64,000 bases of DNA from Lachnospiraceae bacterium (GCA_009774245.1 VSNM01000001.1:42647-106646); one strand, 5' to 3'; counted from the stretch's first letter, positions 35,947 through 44,278 are shown. The notes: generated by a model not told the origin, from the sequence alone. Numbers and translations are program-made.

Positions 35947-36534
35947 TTATCTCAATCCATTTGCAAATACCCAGGAATAAAACATCTCTTTTGACGGCTT
36001 TGTATATTCATATTCCAAAATGGAAGGTGTAGTTTCTATGATATTTATGGCTTGCTCAAGCACCTCTTGTATTGATTTGCCTGCAACATCAATTTCAACT
36101 TCATTTATAAGGGAATCCCGCTTGATATTTTTTTCATTCATTTTTCTCTGCAGCTCAAAATCGATCAGCCCGTTATTCGGGCGGTTTTCCATTTGTGTGC
36201 GAATCTGCTGCAAATCACTGGATATGAGCTTTAGCGTTATAAAATTGGTTCCCTTAAATACGATAGGGATATCAGATGTTCTTAAATCATCGATATCAGA
36301 AGCAATTATATTCTTATAGCCAAGCCGATGAAAACACATGAGCAGTGCTACTTGATTTTCCCAGCAGGTAAGCTCTTCCAACTCGCCGGTCATTTCCTCA
36401 ACACCGTCCCGTGAAATAAATTCAGGTATCATATGCTGTTCTACGCATGTCGTCTTGTAGTGTTCAAGAAGTCCATTTGCTAAAGTGGTTTTGCCTATAC
36501 CACTTGCTCCGGTAATGAAAATGAAATCTTTCAT
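35947..36534 (-). CDS. P-loop NTPase/kinase-like protein
   Basis: This 195-residue cytosolic protein starts MKDFIFITGASGIGKTTLAN with a clear Walker A (GASGIGKTT, residues 9-17). The middle has a conserved NIIASDIDDLR segment and later RENRPNN-like basic residues (QMENRPNNGLID) that may serve as a lid. It resembles small nucleoside or adenylate-type kinases of Clostridia, but no substrate-specific motif was recognised. GGAGGAATT precedes the ATG; the longer frame from 36558 is not needed. It is a single-gene unit. The 280 bases between it and the DUF1703 gene showed nothing else. Confidence 0.7.
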   Translation of the reverse strand: MKDFIFITGASGIGKTTLANGLLEHYKTTCVEQHMIPEFISRDGVEEMTGELEELTCWENQVALLMCFHRLGYKNIIASDIDDLRTSDIPIVFKGTNFITLKLISSDLQQIRTQMENRPNNGLIDFELQRKMNEKNIKRDSLINEVEIDVAGKSIQEVLEQAINIIETTPSILEYEYTKPSKEMFYSWVFANGLR

Positions 36535-36641
36535 AGTAATTCCTCCACCAATTCTCAATTTGGCGATGGTTTTATTATAGCATTTTATTTCCCAAAATGA
36601 AATAGATTTGTTTTTGGTTGATATACGTTTGCTATGTAAGT

Positions 36642-36774
36642 GTTACTGTTCACACAGGACTTAGCATTTACTGCTAAGTCCGTGCGAAAACGTAGCGGTT
36701 GCAAGTAAAAATCCATTTGCGAAGCAAATTTTGCATGGATTTTTACCTGTTACTGGAACGGAGTGAACAGTAAC
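36642..36774 (+). repeat. Palindromic two-hairpin element, family 2
   Basis: A 133-base element is bounded by GTTACTGTTCAC (36642-36653) and GTGAACAGTAAC (36763-36774). Inside are a first hairpin GGACTTAGCA (36657-36666) with TGCTAAGTCC (36672-36681), the linker GTGCGAAAACGTAGCGGTTG, and a second hairpin GTAAAAATCCA (36705-36715) with TGGATTTTTAC (36736-36746) topped by ATTTGC-GAA-GCAAAT. A second full copy at 61832-61968 has the same plan with changed but still paired stems. No coding potential. Confidence 0.85.
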
Positions 36775-36827
36775 AGGTAAGTTTTCCAGTATTGTTGCCT
36801 GGTTTTTTGGGGGGTGATATAAACATA

Positions 36828-36856
36828 TTGACATCAAATAGCATATTCGGTATGAT
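36828..36856 (+). promoter_or_regulatory. Sigma-A promoter
   Basis: TTGACA (36828-36833), 17 bases, TATGAT (36851-36856), 29 bases before the small gene at 36885. Confidence 0.82.
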
Positions 36857-36884
36857 AAAAGTAATTTATACAAGGGGATGAATT

Positions 36885-37139
36885 ATGTTTCATTTTTTTA
36901 AGAAAGCCAATACTGTAAAAGAATTGGATCGCATTATCGCGGAATTAAATATAAATATGCAGAATAATTACAAGGATGCCGCGCAGGAGGGATTGCGGGA
37001 GCTGGAAGAGAAATTTTCCGAACTGACAGCACAGGGAGCCTTGAGTGAAAAGCAGACAGCGGCGTACACATCGATACTAGATGACTATAAGACAAAATTA
37101 AAGTCTTATAGTCATAAAGCACAGAAACCATATTGGTAA
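36885..37139 (+). CDS. Small hypothetical helical protein
   Basis: This 84-residue protein is polar and predicted helical (TVKELDRIIAELNINMQNNY, EGLRELEEKFSELTAQGALS). It has no signal peptide or membrane segment. A consensus promoter and AGGGGATGAATT precede the ATG, so it is probably expressed. The family was not recognised. The aminoglycoside-phosphotransferase-like fragment converges on it with a 4-base gap. Confidence 0.65.
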   Translation: MFHFFKKANTVKELDRIIAELNINMQNNYKDAAQEGLRELEEKFSELTAQGALSEKQTAAYTSILDDYKTKLKSYSHKAQKPYW

Positions 37140-37143
37140 TGGG

Positions 37144-37620
37144 TTAGGATATCACGTTTAGAATATCATCCTCACAATTCTGTATAAAATGAAACGCATC
37201 ATACGCATGATTGGCACAGCTTATATCCCTTATACTGATGAAATACGCTGCAAACAAAATCTCGATACATTCCATCACACAGGGGATTGCGTTTTTTTCT
37301 TTGTCAGAGAGTCGGATAATGCTCTCATAACCTGCAAAAACCGATTTCACTGTTTCAAGCCATTCCGTTTTTGCGAAGGCGTCATCTGTTTCTTCTGCCA
37401 GCAATCCTGTCAAAAAATAGCAGATATCAAATATTCCGATATTTCTCTGACTTAAGTCAAAATCAATATATCCTGACAGCTTCCCTTCAAAAAACAGAAA
37501 ATTGCCGAAATGGACATCCCTGTAAATCAAATATTTCCGGGTTTGAAGGTATTTGTCAATTGTTTTTTCGGAAATATTTGTGATTGAGAGAATTTGTTTT
37601 TTCGTGTATAATAGTTTCAA
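37144..37620 (-). pseudogene. C-terminal fragment of an aminoglycoside-phosphotransferase-family kinase
   Basis: The frame carries the APH-family catalytic loop and metal site (LIYRDVHFGNFL, then GYIDFDLSQ) and the helical C terminus with DICYFLTGLLAEE. The N-terminal lobe that binds ATP is missing, the nominal ATG at 37686 lies inside the neighbouring lipoprotein gene on the other strand, and no ribosome site is seen. The recognisable part starts around 37620. It is therefore a remnant of a small-molecule kinase, not a functional resistance gene. Confidence 0.72.
37584..37612 (+). promoter_or_regulatory. Sigma-A promoter of the lipoprotein gene
   Basis: TTGAGA (37584-37589), 17 bases, TATAAT (37607-37612), 27 bases before the ATG at 37640. 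It lies within the antisense of the kinase fragment. Confidence 0.8.
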
Positions 37621-37639
37621 TATTAAGAGGGAGTGATCA

Positions 37640-38572
37640 ATGGAAATGGATAAAATACGATACAGGTCATTGGCATTGATGGTCATGCTTATGGTATGTG
37701 TGCTGTCTGGCTGCGCTGCAGAGGGCGATGGTAAAATGCAAATACAGCAGACAGAGGAAATGCGCCAGACACAGGAGCAGAAGAGCGGATACGCAGAAAC
37801 TCAGGAATCTGGGGAGCTACAAAGCGAGACTGTGATTTTAACCAATGAATCAGAGACCTTTTTGGAGGTGGAGACGCTAACGGCAATAGAGACAGAAGAG
37901 ACGACTTTCATGGAAAGCGATGATTTGGTGAAGGTGTTGGGGATAGACTATGATTCGCTGCAGGACAGAATGACCGACGAGGAGTGGGAGGGATTCTTGC
38001 AGTATCTTCCGATATTAAAGGAAAATGTTTCTTTTTACTGTGCGGATGTGGGGGAGCGTGTGTGCTTTGACAAGGATGGCGAACCTGTAGGTATAGACGA
38101 CCACGGTACGCTGATACGCTACACCTCCCAAAGGGTGACAGACATGGCTCACTATGTAAAAGAATTCGAAGAGGACGGCATTGAGGAGCGTCTGATACGC
38201 GAAGTGCGGGTATTTGACCTGGACGGAGACGGCGTGCAGGAATTGATATTGGAATCTGTACCTGGGCCGATGTTTTTGATTCTTCACCGTGAAAAGGAAG
38301 AATTTTATGGGTGGGAACAGGGATATAGAGGTTTTGAAGCACTTCAGACGAACGGCGTCTATATCGGTTCAGGCGGCGCCGGTGCGAATTCCTGGATGAC
38401 TATCCGGTTTGAGGATGGAAACTGGGTGGAACAGGTTCTTGCCGAAGAGGACTGGGCAGCGTACTATCTGCATGGCGAAGCGGTGGAGGAAGATGAATTT
38501 TTGAAACAGGTTGACGAATACTGGACAGGGGATGTGATGGGATACAGTCCTACACGAACCAAGGATCAATAG
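37640..38572 (+). CDS. Exported lipoprotein, function unknown
   Basis: This 310-residue lipoprotein has a signal peptide with the hydrophobic core SLALMVMLMVCV and lipobox VLSGC, then a glutamate/glutamine/threonine-rich spacer of about 80 residues, and a C-terminal domain with one calcium-loop-like motif (FDLDGDGVQELILE) near residue 195. GAGGGAGTG precedes the ATG. It stands alone, with its own promoter and a bidirectional terminator after it. The motif resembles those in the large exported protein at 5266, but overall similarity was not evident. Confidence 0.78.
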   Translation: MEMDKIRYRSLALMVMLMVCVLSGCAAEGDGKMQIQQTEEMRQTQEQKSGYAETQESGELQSETVILTNESETFLEVETLTAIETEETTFMESDDLVKVLGIDYDSLQDRMTDEEWEGFLQYLPILKENVSFYCADVGERVCFDKDGEPVGIDDHGTLIRYTSQRVTDMAHYVKEFEEDGIEERLIREVRVFDLDGDGVQELILESVPGPMFLILHREKEEFYGWEQGYRGFEALQTNGVYIGSGGAGANSWMTIRFEDGNWVEQVLAEEDWAAYYLHGEAVEEDEFLKQVDEYWTGDVMGYSPTRTKDQ

Positions 38573-38628
38573 AAAAATAACGGAAACGATAAATTATCCT
38601 GTGCAAAACGGAAGTTCATAGACATCAC

Positions 38629-38664
38629 AAAAGGCATATGCAGGGAGCGCATGCCTTTTCTTTT
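38629..38664. terminator. Bidirectional terminator
   Basis: AAAAGGCAT and ATGCCTTTT flank a short GC-containing hairpin between the convergent lipoprotein and Uma2 genes. T-tracts are present on both strands. Confidence 0.85.
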
Positions 38665-38666
38665 GC

Positions 38667-39233
38667 CTAAATACCTAATTGTCTACTGAGAGCTGAAAAA
38701 TCTATGAACAAATCATCATAGATATTAACTTTGATAACGGATTCGAAAGCGTATTGGATATTCAGTATATCTTCCTCGAAAAAATGGACTGTAACAGTTT
38801 TTCGCCTTGGATCTACAATCCAATATTCTCTTACTCCAAAATTCTTATAGTAATATGTTTTTTTGATATAGTCATCAGATGGGTTTCCGGGAGAAACAAT
38901 CTCAATGACAAAATCAGGAGCTCCGTTGCATCGTTTTTCATCCAGCTTATTTCTATCACACACAATCATGATATCCGGCTGGACAATGGTAAGTGGGTTT
39001 TTTGAGAGTATTACGTCAAAAGGTGATGGAATTACAAGGCAGTCACCTTTTTTGCGTTCGATATAGGAGTCAAGCATTGAGGATATCTTTAAGAGTATTC
39101 TTTGATGTATCTGTGACGGACTTGCCATATCATAGACAACATTCTCAAAGACTTCGACTCTCCTGTCATTTGGAAGAGCTTCGTATTGCTCCAAGGTAAT
39201 GAGTTCGGGCTGCGGTTGTAATGCTGGTGGCAT
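38667..39233 (-). CDS. Uma2-family restriction-endonuclease-fold protein
   Basis: This 188-residue protein has the Uma2 (DUF820) PD-(D/E)XK-like fold: ITLEQYEALPNDRRVEVFEN, VQPDIMIVCDRNKLDEKRC, PDFVIEIVSPGNPSDDYIKK and VREYWIVDPRRKTVTVHFF. The D of QPDI and the E-I-V motif are the presumed metal site. ATG at 39233 follows AAAGGAAG; the longer frame from 39344 is not supported. It is paralogous to the gene at 61161. Biological role is unknown; such genes multiply in Clostridia and cyanobacteria. Confidence 0.88.
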   Translation of the reverse strand: MPPALQPQPELITLEQYEALPNDRRVEVFENVVYDMASPSQIHQRILLKISSMLDSYIERKKGDCLVIPSPFDVILSKNPLTIVQPDIMIVCDRNKLDEKRCNGAPDFVIEIVSPGNPSDDYIKKTYYYKNFGVREYWIVDPRRKTVTVHFFEEDILNIQYAFESVIKVNIYDDLFIDFSALSRQLGI

Positions 39234-39307
39234 AATATGCACTTCCTTTCTGGTTATTCTATATGGGTGAATGCCGACGGTTCTTCGGAGCTGTCCCTCC
39301 TGTTCCT

Positions 39308-39471
39308 TAGAGCGTGTTTGAAAAATCATTCCTACCATCTGCACGCCCCACTTTGCGTGATATTTATGCCAAATTCAGGTTACATAGCCCGCTATGCGCC
39401 CTTCATTTGGCACAAATTTCCCACAAATTGTGACGCACATCTGTCAGAAAGCATTTTTCAAACACGCTCTA
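39308..39471 (+). mobile_element. 164-base MITE-like element with 19-bp terminal inverted repeats
   Basis: TAGAGCGTGTTTGAAAAAT (39308-39326) is the exact reverse complement of ATTTTTCAAACACGCTCTA (39453-39471). The interior folds further: TGCCAAAT with ATTTGGCA enclosing CATAGC/GCTATG. There is no open frame of note. Size, perfect terminal repeats and intergenic position fit a non-autonomous miniature element; the TA at both ends may be target duplication. No related transposase is in the window. Confidence 0.8.
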
Positions 39472-39559
39472 GGATTAATATTAATATAACATAAGTAATT
39501 ATTTAATTCAATAAAATAACCAAGCTTGTTGATTTGTCGATGGTCTATGCATATTTTGA

Positions 39560-39752
39560 AACGGGCGGTTGATTGTGGAAGAAGAACAAAAAGGTTCACA
39601 GAGAGCCGTCTATGGAAAGTATCAGATTCCGGAATTGTCAAAATATCTCACAGAACGTATTGGACGGGGATTTTCTGTCATCGGCATTTGCTGGATATCA
39701 TGGAAAGTGGAAGTGCGCTGTTGTTTGATGGAAAAAGTATGATACGACTGTT
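39560..39752 (+). pseudogene. Fragment of a DUF1016 (YhcG-type) nuclease N-terminal domain
   Basis: In the frame ending near 39752 the sequence reads IVEEEQKGSQRAVYGKYQIP and then LSKYLTERIGRGFS, which matches the helical N-terminal domain of DUF1016 proteins. The following residues are unrelated, and the overlapping 85-residue frame in another phase does not match anything. No start site is seen. The rest of this region (39472-39811) is debris and a hairpin. Confidence 0.6.
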
Positions 39753-39767
39753 ATATGAAACGTATAG

Positions 39768-39802
39768 GGCGTGCGGCGAGTAGGGAAGTATTCCCTACTC
39801 GC
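39768..39802. repeat. Perfect 12-bp hairpin, family 1-like
   Basis: GCGAGTAGGGAA (39776-39787) and TTCCCTACTCGC (39791-39802) pair perfectly around GTA. The preceding GGGCGTGCG and the GCGAGTAGG core match the second hairpin of repeat family 1, with a shortened loop. It directly follows the debris and precedes the end of the AraC gene, so it may serve as that gene's terminator. Confidence 0.65.
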
Positions 39803-39811
39803 TTTACTGAA

Positions 39812-40663
39812 TCATTTTTCGGTGTGTTTAATCGGTATCCACACCTCATACTGCGCATTCTGCGGATCGGGGTTTAAGTATACTTCGATATCCGGCGCGT
39901 TTGCATACTCATACCCGGAGGTCGGGAGCCACTCTGTCACGATGCGCTGCTCGAGCTCCTGTACAGACTGGTTTGTGCCGCTGCCCGGAAAGACAGCCCA
40001 GGTGGACGCGGGTACGGTATACTCGTCAAACCCGTCACATTCCTTCGTGCTCGCAACGGCAATAAAGTATCTCCAATCTTCCGCGTCGTTGCAGATGCTT
40101 ACGCCAAGCAGTCCTTTGACCGGTGTGTCCATCATCGCCGCAAGCTTTGGTATCGTGCCGTTTGCGGCGGCATCTCCCCACATCTTAGGTACAATCATAA
40201 AGTTCTCCTCGAGTTCTTTGTGCAGTGGCGCGGACACACCGACAATGCGAAAAGCATCCTTTGTCTCAATTCGATAATTCATTTCCTCAGCTCCTTTTAC
40301 AATAATTTTAAAAGTGATCGGAGGATAGGTTTTCACGGACACGCCCTCTGTTTTCAGAGCCGAGGGAGCGATGCCGCAAACCCCCTGGAAAGCCCTGTTG
40401 AAAGCCGTCGGGGAGTGGTAACCATACTTTTCCGCGATGTCAATGACCTTGGCGTCCGTGCCCTGCAGGTCGACCGCAGCCAGGGACATCTTCCTCCTCC
40501 GGATATACTCGGACAGTGTGACGCCTGCCATGTAGGTGAACATTCTCTGATAATGATAGGCGGAGCAGCACGCGATCCGCCCGAGCTGTTCATAGTCGAT
40601 CTCGTCTGTCAGGTGTTCTTCAATGTAAAGTAAGCTTTCGTTGAGCCGTTCAATCCATTCCAT
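39812..40663 (-). CDS. AraC-family regulator with GyrI-like effector domain
   Basis: This 283-residue protein has an N-terminal AraC double helix-turn-helix (YEQLGRIACCSAYHYQRMF and VIDIAEKYGYHSPTAFNRAF) and a C-terminal effector-binding domain of the GyrI/AraE_2 type (FRIVGVSAPLHKELEENF, WAVFPGSG, YEVWIPIK). The layout resembles Rob/SoxS-type multidrug or small-molecule sensors. CGGAGG precedes the ATG. It stands alone; targets are unknown. Confidence 0.93.
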   Translation of the reverse strand: MEWIERLNESLLYIEEHLTDEIDYEQLGRIACCSAYHYQRMFTYMAGVTLSEYIRRRKMSLAAVDLQGTDAKVIDIAEKYGYHSPTAFNRAFQGVCGIAPSALKTEGVSVKTYPPITFKIIVKGAEEMNYRIETKDAFRIVGVSAPLHKELEENFMIVPKMWGDAAANGTIPKLAAMMDTPVKGLLGVSICNDAEDWRYFIAVASTKECDGFDEYTVPASTWAVFPGSGTNQSVQELEQRIVTEWLPTSGYEYANAPDIEVYLNPDPQNAQYEVWIPIKHTEK

Positions 40664-40812
40664 AAAATACCTCCGTCAATTTAGAATTATTATAAGACAA
40701 TATGTGATGCATGTCCTCTCATTTTCTGCACCAAAAAGAGAGGGTTCAAATTAGTTTACCATACTTTTTGGCGGTTTACCATACGATGATGCGAAGGAAT
40801 TATTTGTATTTA

Positions 40813-40867
40813 TGATGCAACTATGATGCAATTTGGATACAATTATGATGCCTCCATCTGCTAAAAT
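40813..40867 (+). promoter_or_regulatory. Promoter with three TGATGC direct repeats
   Basis: TGATGC lies at 40813-40818, 40824-40829 and 40846-40851, spaced 11 and 22 bases. Ten bases after the last is TAAAAT (40862-40867). Sequence and spacing match the promoter at 5201-5233, including the string ATGATGCAACT. Confidence 0.65.
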
Positions 40868-40918
40868 AATATTTAATTGCTTTTTTACAATGAAATCAGA
40901 AAGTGATGGGGGTTAAAC

Positions 40919-41875
40919 ATGGAAGGAAAACAGAAGAAAAACAAGCAGATCGGACTGGGAATCGGATTGGCAGCAGTGCTGGCCGCAGCATTGATGGTGG
41001 GAGGATATCTGACAGTCCGCGGCAGCACGCCGAAAGGATACCAGGACTATACAGTCCAAAAGGAGCAGTATTGCGTGGTGTATTCTGACGAGTATGACTA
41101 CTGGGATGTGGTCACGGTTGAGTATCCGGTACTGTCCGGTATTGAGGGGGAACAGACGACGGCAATCAACAAACTGTTGTACGATACAGCGATGGAAAAG
41201 GTGAACTACTGGCATCTTTCACCGAACGAGGACGTGAAAAAGCTGCAGGAGCATTACCAGATTTACAGCAGTGATGTGCACTGCGAGGTGCCCTGTCACA
41301 GCCAGTACTTGATAAGTGTGCATTATCAGGAAATCTACGCACCGATCTCGCCTGTCCATTATATTCATAAGACACAGCGCAGCACGAATATCAATCTGAT
41401 GACGGGTGAGACATATGCGCTGTCGGATATTTTTCAGGTCAATGACGATTTTATAGGGCTCTGGTGCAGACAGGTTGCGTCAGAGGGAACCTATGGCGAT
41501 CTGATCATCGATGATGCGGACACGCGGGAGACATTTTTGTCATGGTTCCTTGATGAGGATGAGGAGGCAAGGGAGTACTATATGTTTACGCCGTTCTTTT
41601 ACATAGATGAAAATAAGGATTTTGTGATCGGGCTTTCCTATGATCCGAAACCAAACAAAGTGATCGAACAGCTGCCGATGGAGAACAGTTTCCTGGGACA
41701 TTTTGAGAATGAAGATCTGGAGCCGTACCGGACGGAATCGGAGTTCTGGGATTTATATGAAAAGTCAGAGAGTGCGGGCGAAGTGCTGGAATGTGCTGAT
41801 CTGCAGGAGAATCTCTGGCTGGGAAAGGATGCGAGCGTATGGGATTATCTCGAAGAAATGGGCAAAATCGAGTAG
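40919..41875 (+). CDS. Membrane-anchored exported protein, DUF3298/RsiV-like tail
   Basis: This 318-residue protein has a basic start (KQKKNKQ), one membrane segment (IGLGIGLAAVLAAALMVGGYL) and an external domain. The external part carries the DUF3298-like pattern NINLMTGETYALSDIF followed by a helical segment, as in RsiV-type proteins. No enzyme motif is visible. AUG follows a weak site (GTGATGGGGGTTAAAC). Its promoter shares TGATGC repeats with the gene at 5266. Its stop codon lies within a repeat element that separates it from the LysM gene behind it. Confidence 0.75.
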   Translation: MEGKQKKNKQIGLGIGLAAVLAAALMVGGYLTVRGSTPKGYQDYTVQKEQYCVVYSDEYDYWDVVTVEYPVLSGIEGEQTTAINKLLYDTAMEKVNYWHLSPNEDVKKLQEHYQIYSSDVHCEVPCHSQYLISVHYQEIYAPISPVHYIHKTQRSTNINLMTGETYALSDIFQVNDDFIGLWCRQVASEGTYGDLIIDDADTRETFLSWFLDEDEEAREYYMFTPFFYIDENKDFVIGLSYDPKPNKVIEQLPMENSFLGHFENEDLEPYRTESEFWDLYEKSESAGEVLECADLQENLWLGKDASVWDYLEEMGKIE

Positions 41876-42930
41876 GGGAATGCCCTTCTCGCCTACTCGC
41901 CGCGCGGGGGGCACGTTGCGTAAGCAACAATTTCATCTGTGCGCCCCTGTGCATAAAAAAGGGATTTGCGTGCATTCTTGCAGGTCTGGTTCTATTGGGA
42001 AATCCGATGCAGGTGTTCGCAGGGGAAACCTACCAGACGCGGTATGACGTGCCGCCAGAGGAACGCGATGATTATACAGTTGTTACGGAGAGCCTTGGAG
42101 AATATGAGGTCTGCGAGGGAGACTGTCTGTGGCGCATCTCGGAACAACTGCTGGGGGACGGCGGTCAGTATCCTCAGATTATCAGGCAGAATGCGGATGT
42201 GATCACCAATCCTGATGTCATCTATCCGCAGATGCGTCTGCAGATCAGCCGGAATGTGTATGTCACAAAGCGAACCGGCAGCAACGGAATCAGGACGCCG
42301 GAATACCGCTTTGGTACGCCGGACGAGTGGCGCTTTGGCATTCTGGAATCGGGAGAGGTCTATGCGAACTGTGCGCTGATGGGCAGCGGTTTTGACAATG
42401 TGATCTGTCTGTTGCGTGACAAAGAGCAGACAGGTATGAAAGCACTGTCAGACTGGGAGCAGAGCAGGCGGAGCATCGAGGCGTATGTAAGTGATAATTA
42501 TGCAGGGCGGATTGCGGATTTGACGTTTTATGATTATCAGTCGGAGGACGGGCGGATGCTCCATTTGTTTTCCTATGTCTATACGATTGACGGGGCGGAT
42601 TACGGGTATCGCGGGGAGCTGGATATCCATGTGTGCCAGGGAATCTGTCAGACAGAGCATATTCAGGCAGAGTTTATCGGTATGGACACAGAGGAGGGAA
42701 TCTGGGATATTGTCCTCTATATGCTGGCGAGCTTTGAGGAATTTCCCGGCGCCGAGTCAGTCAACGGCTACAATGTGGCGATTGAGCCCTCGGAGCCGTG
42801 GCCGCTTTCCGGCATCTGCAATTCGTTTGCATGGGTGGACCAGTATTATGACGCGGTGTTTAGTGAGATTGCCGAAAAGGACAGACCGGCGACAGAAAAG
42901 TCTGCGCGCGAGCGAATACTTGGCATGTGA
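41839..42930 (+). CDS. Exported LysM-domain protein; start region replaced by a repeat
   Basis: The frame encodes 363 residues. The natural protein appears to begin around KKGFACILAGLVLLGNPMQVFA, a typical signal peptide, followed by a LysM domain (YEVCEGDCLWRISEQLLG to PQMRLQI, residues about 88-135) and an external domain of about 210 residues. No ATG or ribosome site lies just before the signal peptide; instead a family 1 repeat fills that place. The only in-frame ATG is at 41839, inside the previous gene but behind AAAGGA, which would add about 40 repeat-derived residues. So the gene may be damaged at its start or translated with a new leader. LysM binds peptidoglycan. Confidence 0.75.
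   Translation: MGLSRRNGQNRVGECPSRLLAARGARCVSNNFICAPLCIKKGFACILAGLVLLGNPMQVFAGETYQTRYDVPPEERDDYTVVTESLGEYEVCEGDCLWRISEQLLGDGGQYPQIIRQNADVITNPDVIYPQMRLQISRNVYVTKRTGSNGIRTPEYRFGTPDEWRFGILESGEVYANCALMGSGFDNVICLLRDKEQTGMKALSDWEQSRRSIEAYVSDNYAGRIADLTFYDYQSEDGRMLHLFSYVYTIDGADYGYRGELDIHVCQGICQTEHIQAEFIGMDTEEGIWDIVLYMLASFEEFPGAESVNGYNVAIEPSEPWPLSGICNSFAWVDQYYDAVFSEIAEKDRPATEKSARERILGM
41869..41947 (-). repeat. Two-hairpin repeat element, family 1, inverted
   Basis: Read on the minus strand, GGGGCGCAC pairs with GTGCCCC and encloses GTTGC/GCAAC; then CGAGTAGG (41899 to 41892) pairs perfectly with CCTACTCG (41876 to 41869) around a loop with GAGAAGGGCATTCC. The plan matches the copies at 1-165 and 18882-18968 with different stem bases. 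It contains the stop codon of the upstream gene and sits where the LysM gene's start should be. Confidence 0.82.
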
Positions 42931-43024
42931 TGACATGGTGGGAAAAATACTGCATCTGAGCGGCAATACAAATGATGCGGTGTGAATGGAAGGAACTTGG
43001 GATCTGTAAACAAAGGGAGTGCAT

Positions 43025-44209
43025 ATGTGGAAAAGCAAGTTTGGGTATATAGGGATATTGCTGCTGTTTTTGTTCTGTACGGGCAGTTATAGGAATTCTG
43101 TCAGTACATCGGAGGCCAAAGAACAGACAAGATTAACGGGACATACAGTTTATGATAAGGACAGCAGACTTGAGCCGATCGAGACAGACCAGGGAGAGAA
43201 CTGGTCTATGGAATATCTGTTTCAACAAGATCAATATACGTGGATTTTGGATGAAAATTTGGATGGATATGATGAGAGCGTGATCGCTGAAAGTACGCAT
43301 GCATCCTTTGATGAAAAAAAACGTCTGCGTTATGCTCTGGGATATTCGGACAATATACTGTGGATGAGGAGTTACTGTGAGGAAAATATTTATGATTGGG
43401 ATGACAAAGCGCATACCTGTCGTTATATTTATTATAAGTCGACCAGTGTGCCTTATGAGTCCGGTTATTATGTAGCCCATCGCTATATGTTTGATGTCAT
43501 CTATTATCAGTTTACAGAGGATGACAGGCTGCTCTCGCAGATTACCTATAGCCGCAATGTCGGTTCCGATCCATACGGATACAGTGAGGAACTTTTTTTC
43601 AACCGTGGGTATCAGGCGGAATATGAGGGGGACCAGCTGACGGCAGAGCTGCAATATTATGATTACTGGGGGACAAATGAGACGGGCACATGGATTTATC
43701 AGGTCTATCAGTATGATGATCAGGGAAATTGTATTCTGATGGTTTCCACAACAGAGGATGATATCACGCTGTTCTGCTATGAGTATGATGAAAAAGGCAG
43801 ACAGGTGGGGGTATATCGATATCTGGTCAAAGAGGATTGGGAACTGAACTGCGACGATGGGAGTGTGATCTATTTTCGGCCTGACTGGGGAAAACCGGCA
43901 GTCAGAAAAGTGGCAGCAGATAAGACCGTGGAACGGGAATTGTACTACGGAAAAGCAATGGACATGGGGCAGCAGCACTATCTGATGCCAGATGAGGTGG
44001 AGGAGACTGTGAATGATCACAAATATGTAGTGAAGCCGGGTGACTGCCTTCGTAATATTGCGTATCAGTATTACGGGAATGGGGATTATTTTGATGTTCT
44101 GTATCTGTTAAACAGAAATGTAATTGGTTTTGATGAAAATTTGATTCTTCCGGGAACGAAACTGTTTATACCGGAAATGGGCGACCGGCAGGATACAAAA
44201 ACGAGTTAA
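43025..44209 (+). CDS. Exported protein with C-terminal LysM domain
   Basis: This 394-residue protein has an N-terminal signal or anchor (FGYIGILLLFLFCTGSY), a long tyrosine- and acidic-rich middle with repeated YxYDE-type segments (YQYDDQGNCILMVSTTEDD, YEYDEKGRQVGVYRYL) resembling RHS-like or YD motifs, and a C-terminal LysM (YVVKPGDCLRNIAYQYYGNG to PGTKLFIP). AAAGGGAG lies 5 bases before the ATG at 43025; a GTG at 43019 is less likely. It is probably a cell-wall-bound surface protein. It is encoded behind another LysM gene of related design. Confidence 0.8.
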   Translation: MWKSKFGYIGILLLFLFCTGSYRNSVSTSEAKEQTRLTGHTVYDKDSRLEPIETDQGENWSMEYLFQQDQYTWILDENLDGYDESVIAESTHASFDEKKRLRYALGYSDNILWMRSYCEENIYDWDDKAHTCRYIYYKSTSVPYESGYYVAHRYMFDVIYYQFTEDDRLLSQITYSRNVGSDPYGYSEELFFNRGYQAEYEGDQLTAELQYYDYWGTNETGTWIYQVYQYDDQGNCILMVSTTEDDITLFCYEYDEKGRQVGVYRYLVKEDWELNCDDGSVIYFRPDWGKPAVRKVAADKTVERELYYGKAMDMGQQHYLMPDEVEETVNDHKYVVKPGDCLRNIAYQYYGNGDYFDVLYLLNRNVIGFDENLILPGTKLFIPEMGDRQDTKTS

Positions 44210-44211
44210 GG

Positions 44212-44240
44212 TTGAAACCCTATTCCTGACATGTTATAAT
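44212..44240 (+). promoter_or_regulatory. Ter-cluster promoter 1
   Basis: TTGAAA (44212-44217), 17 bases, TATAAT (44235-44240), 39 bases before the first phosphoribosyltransferase gene. Confidence 0.85.
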
Positions 44241-44278
44241 GAAGGTGTTATAGATTTCGTGGAAGGATTTGAAGAAGG

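Noticed and set aside
39526..39783. 85-residue plus-strand frame before the AraC gene
   Set aside because: No family match; a different phase carries the DUF1016 fragment and the frame ends inside a hairpin.
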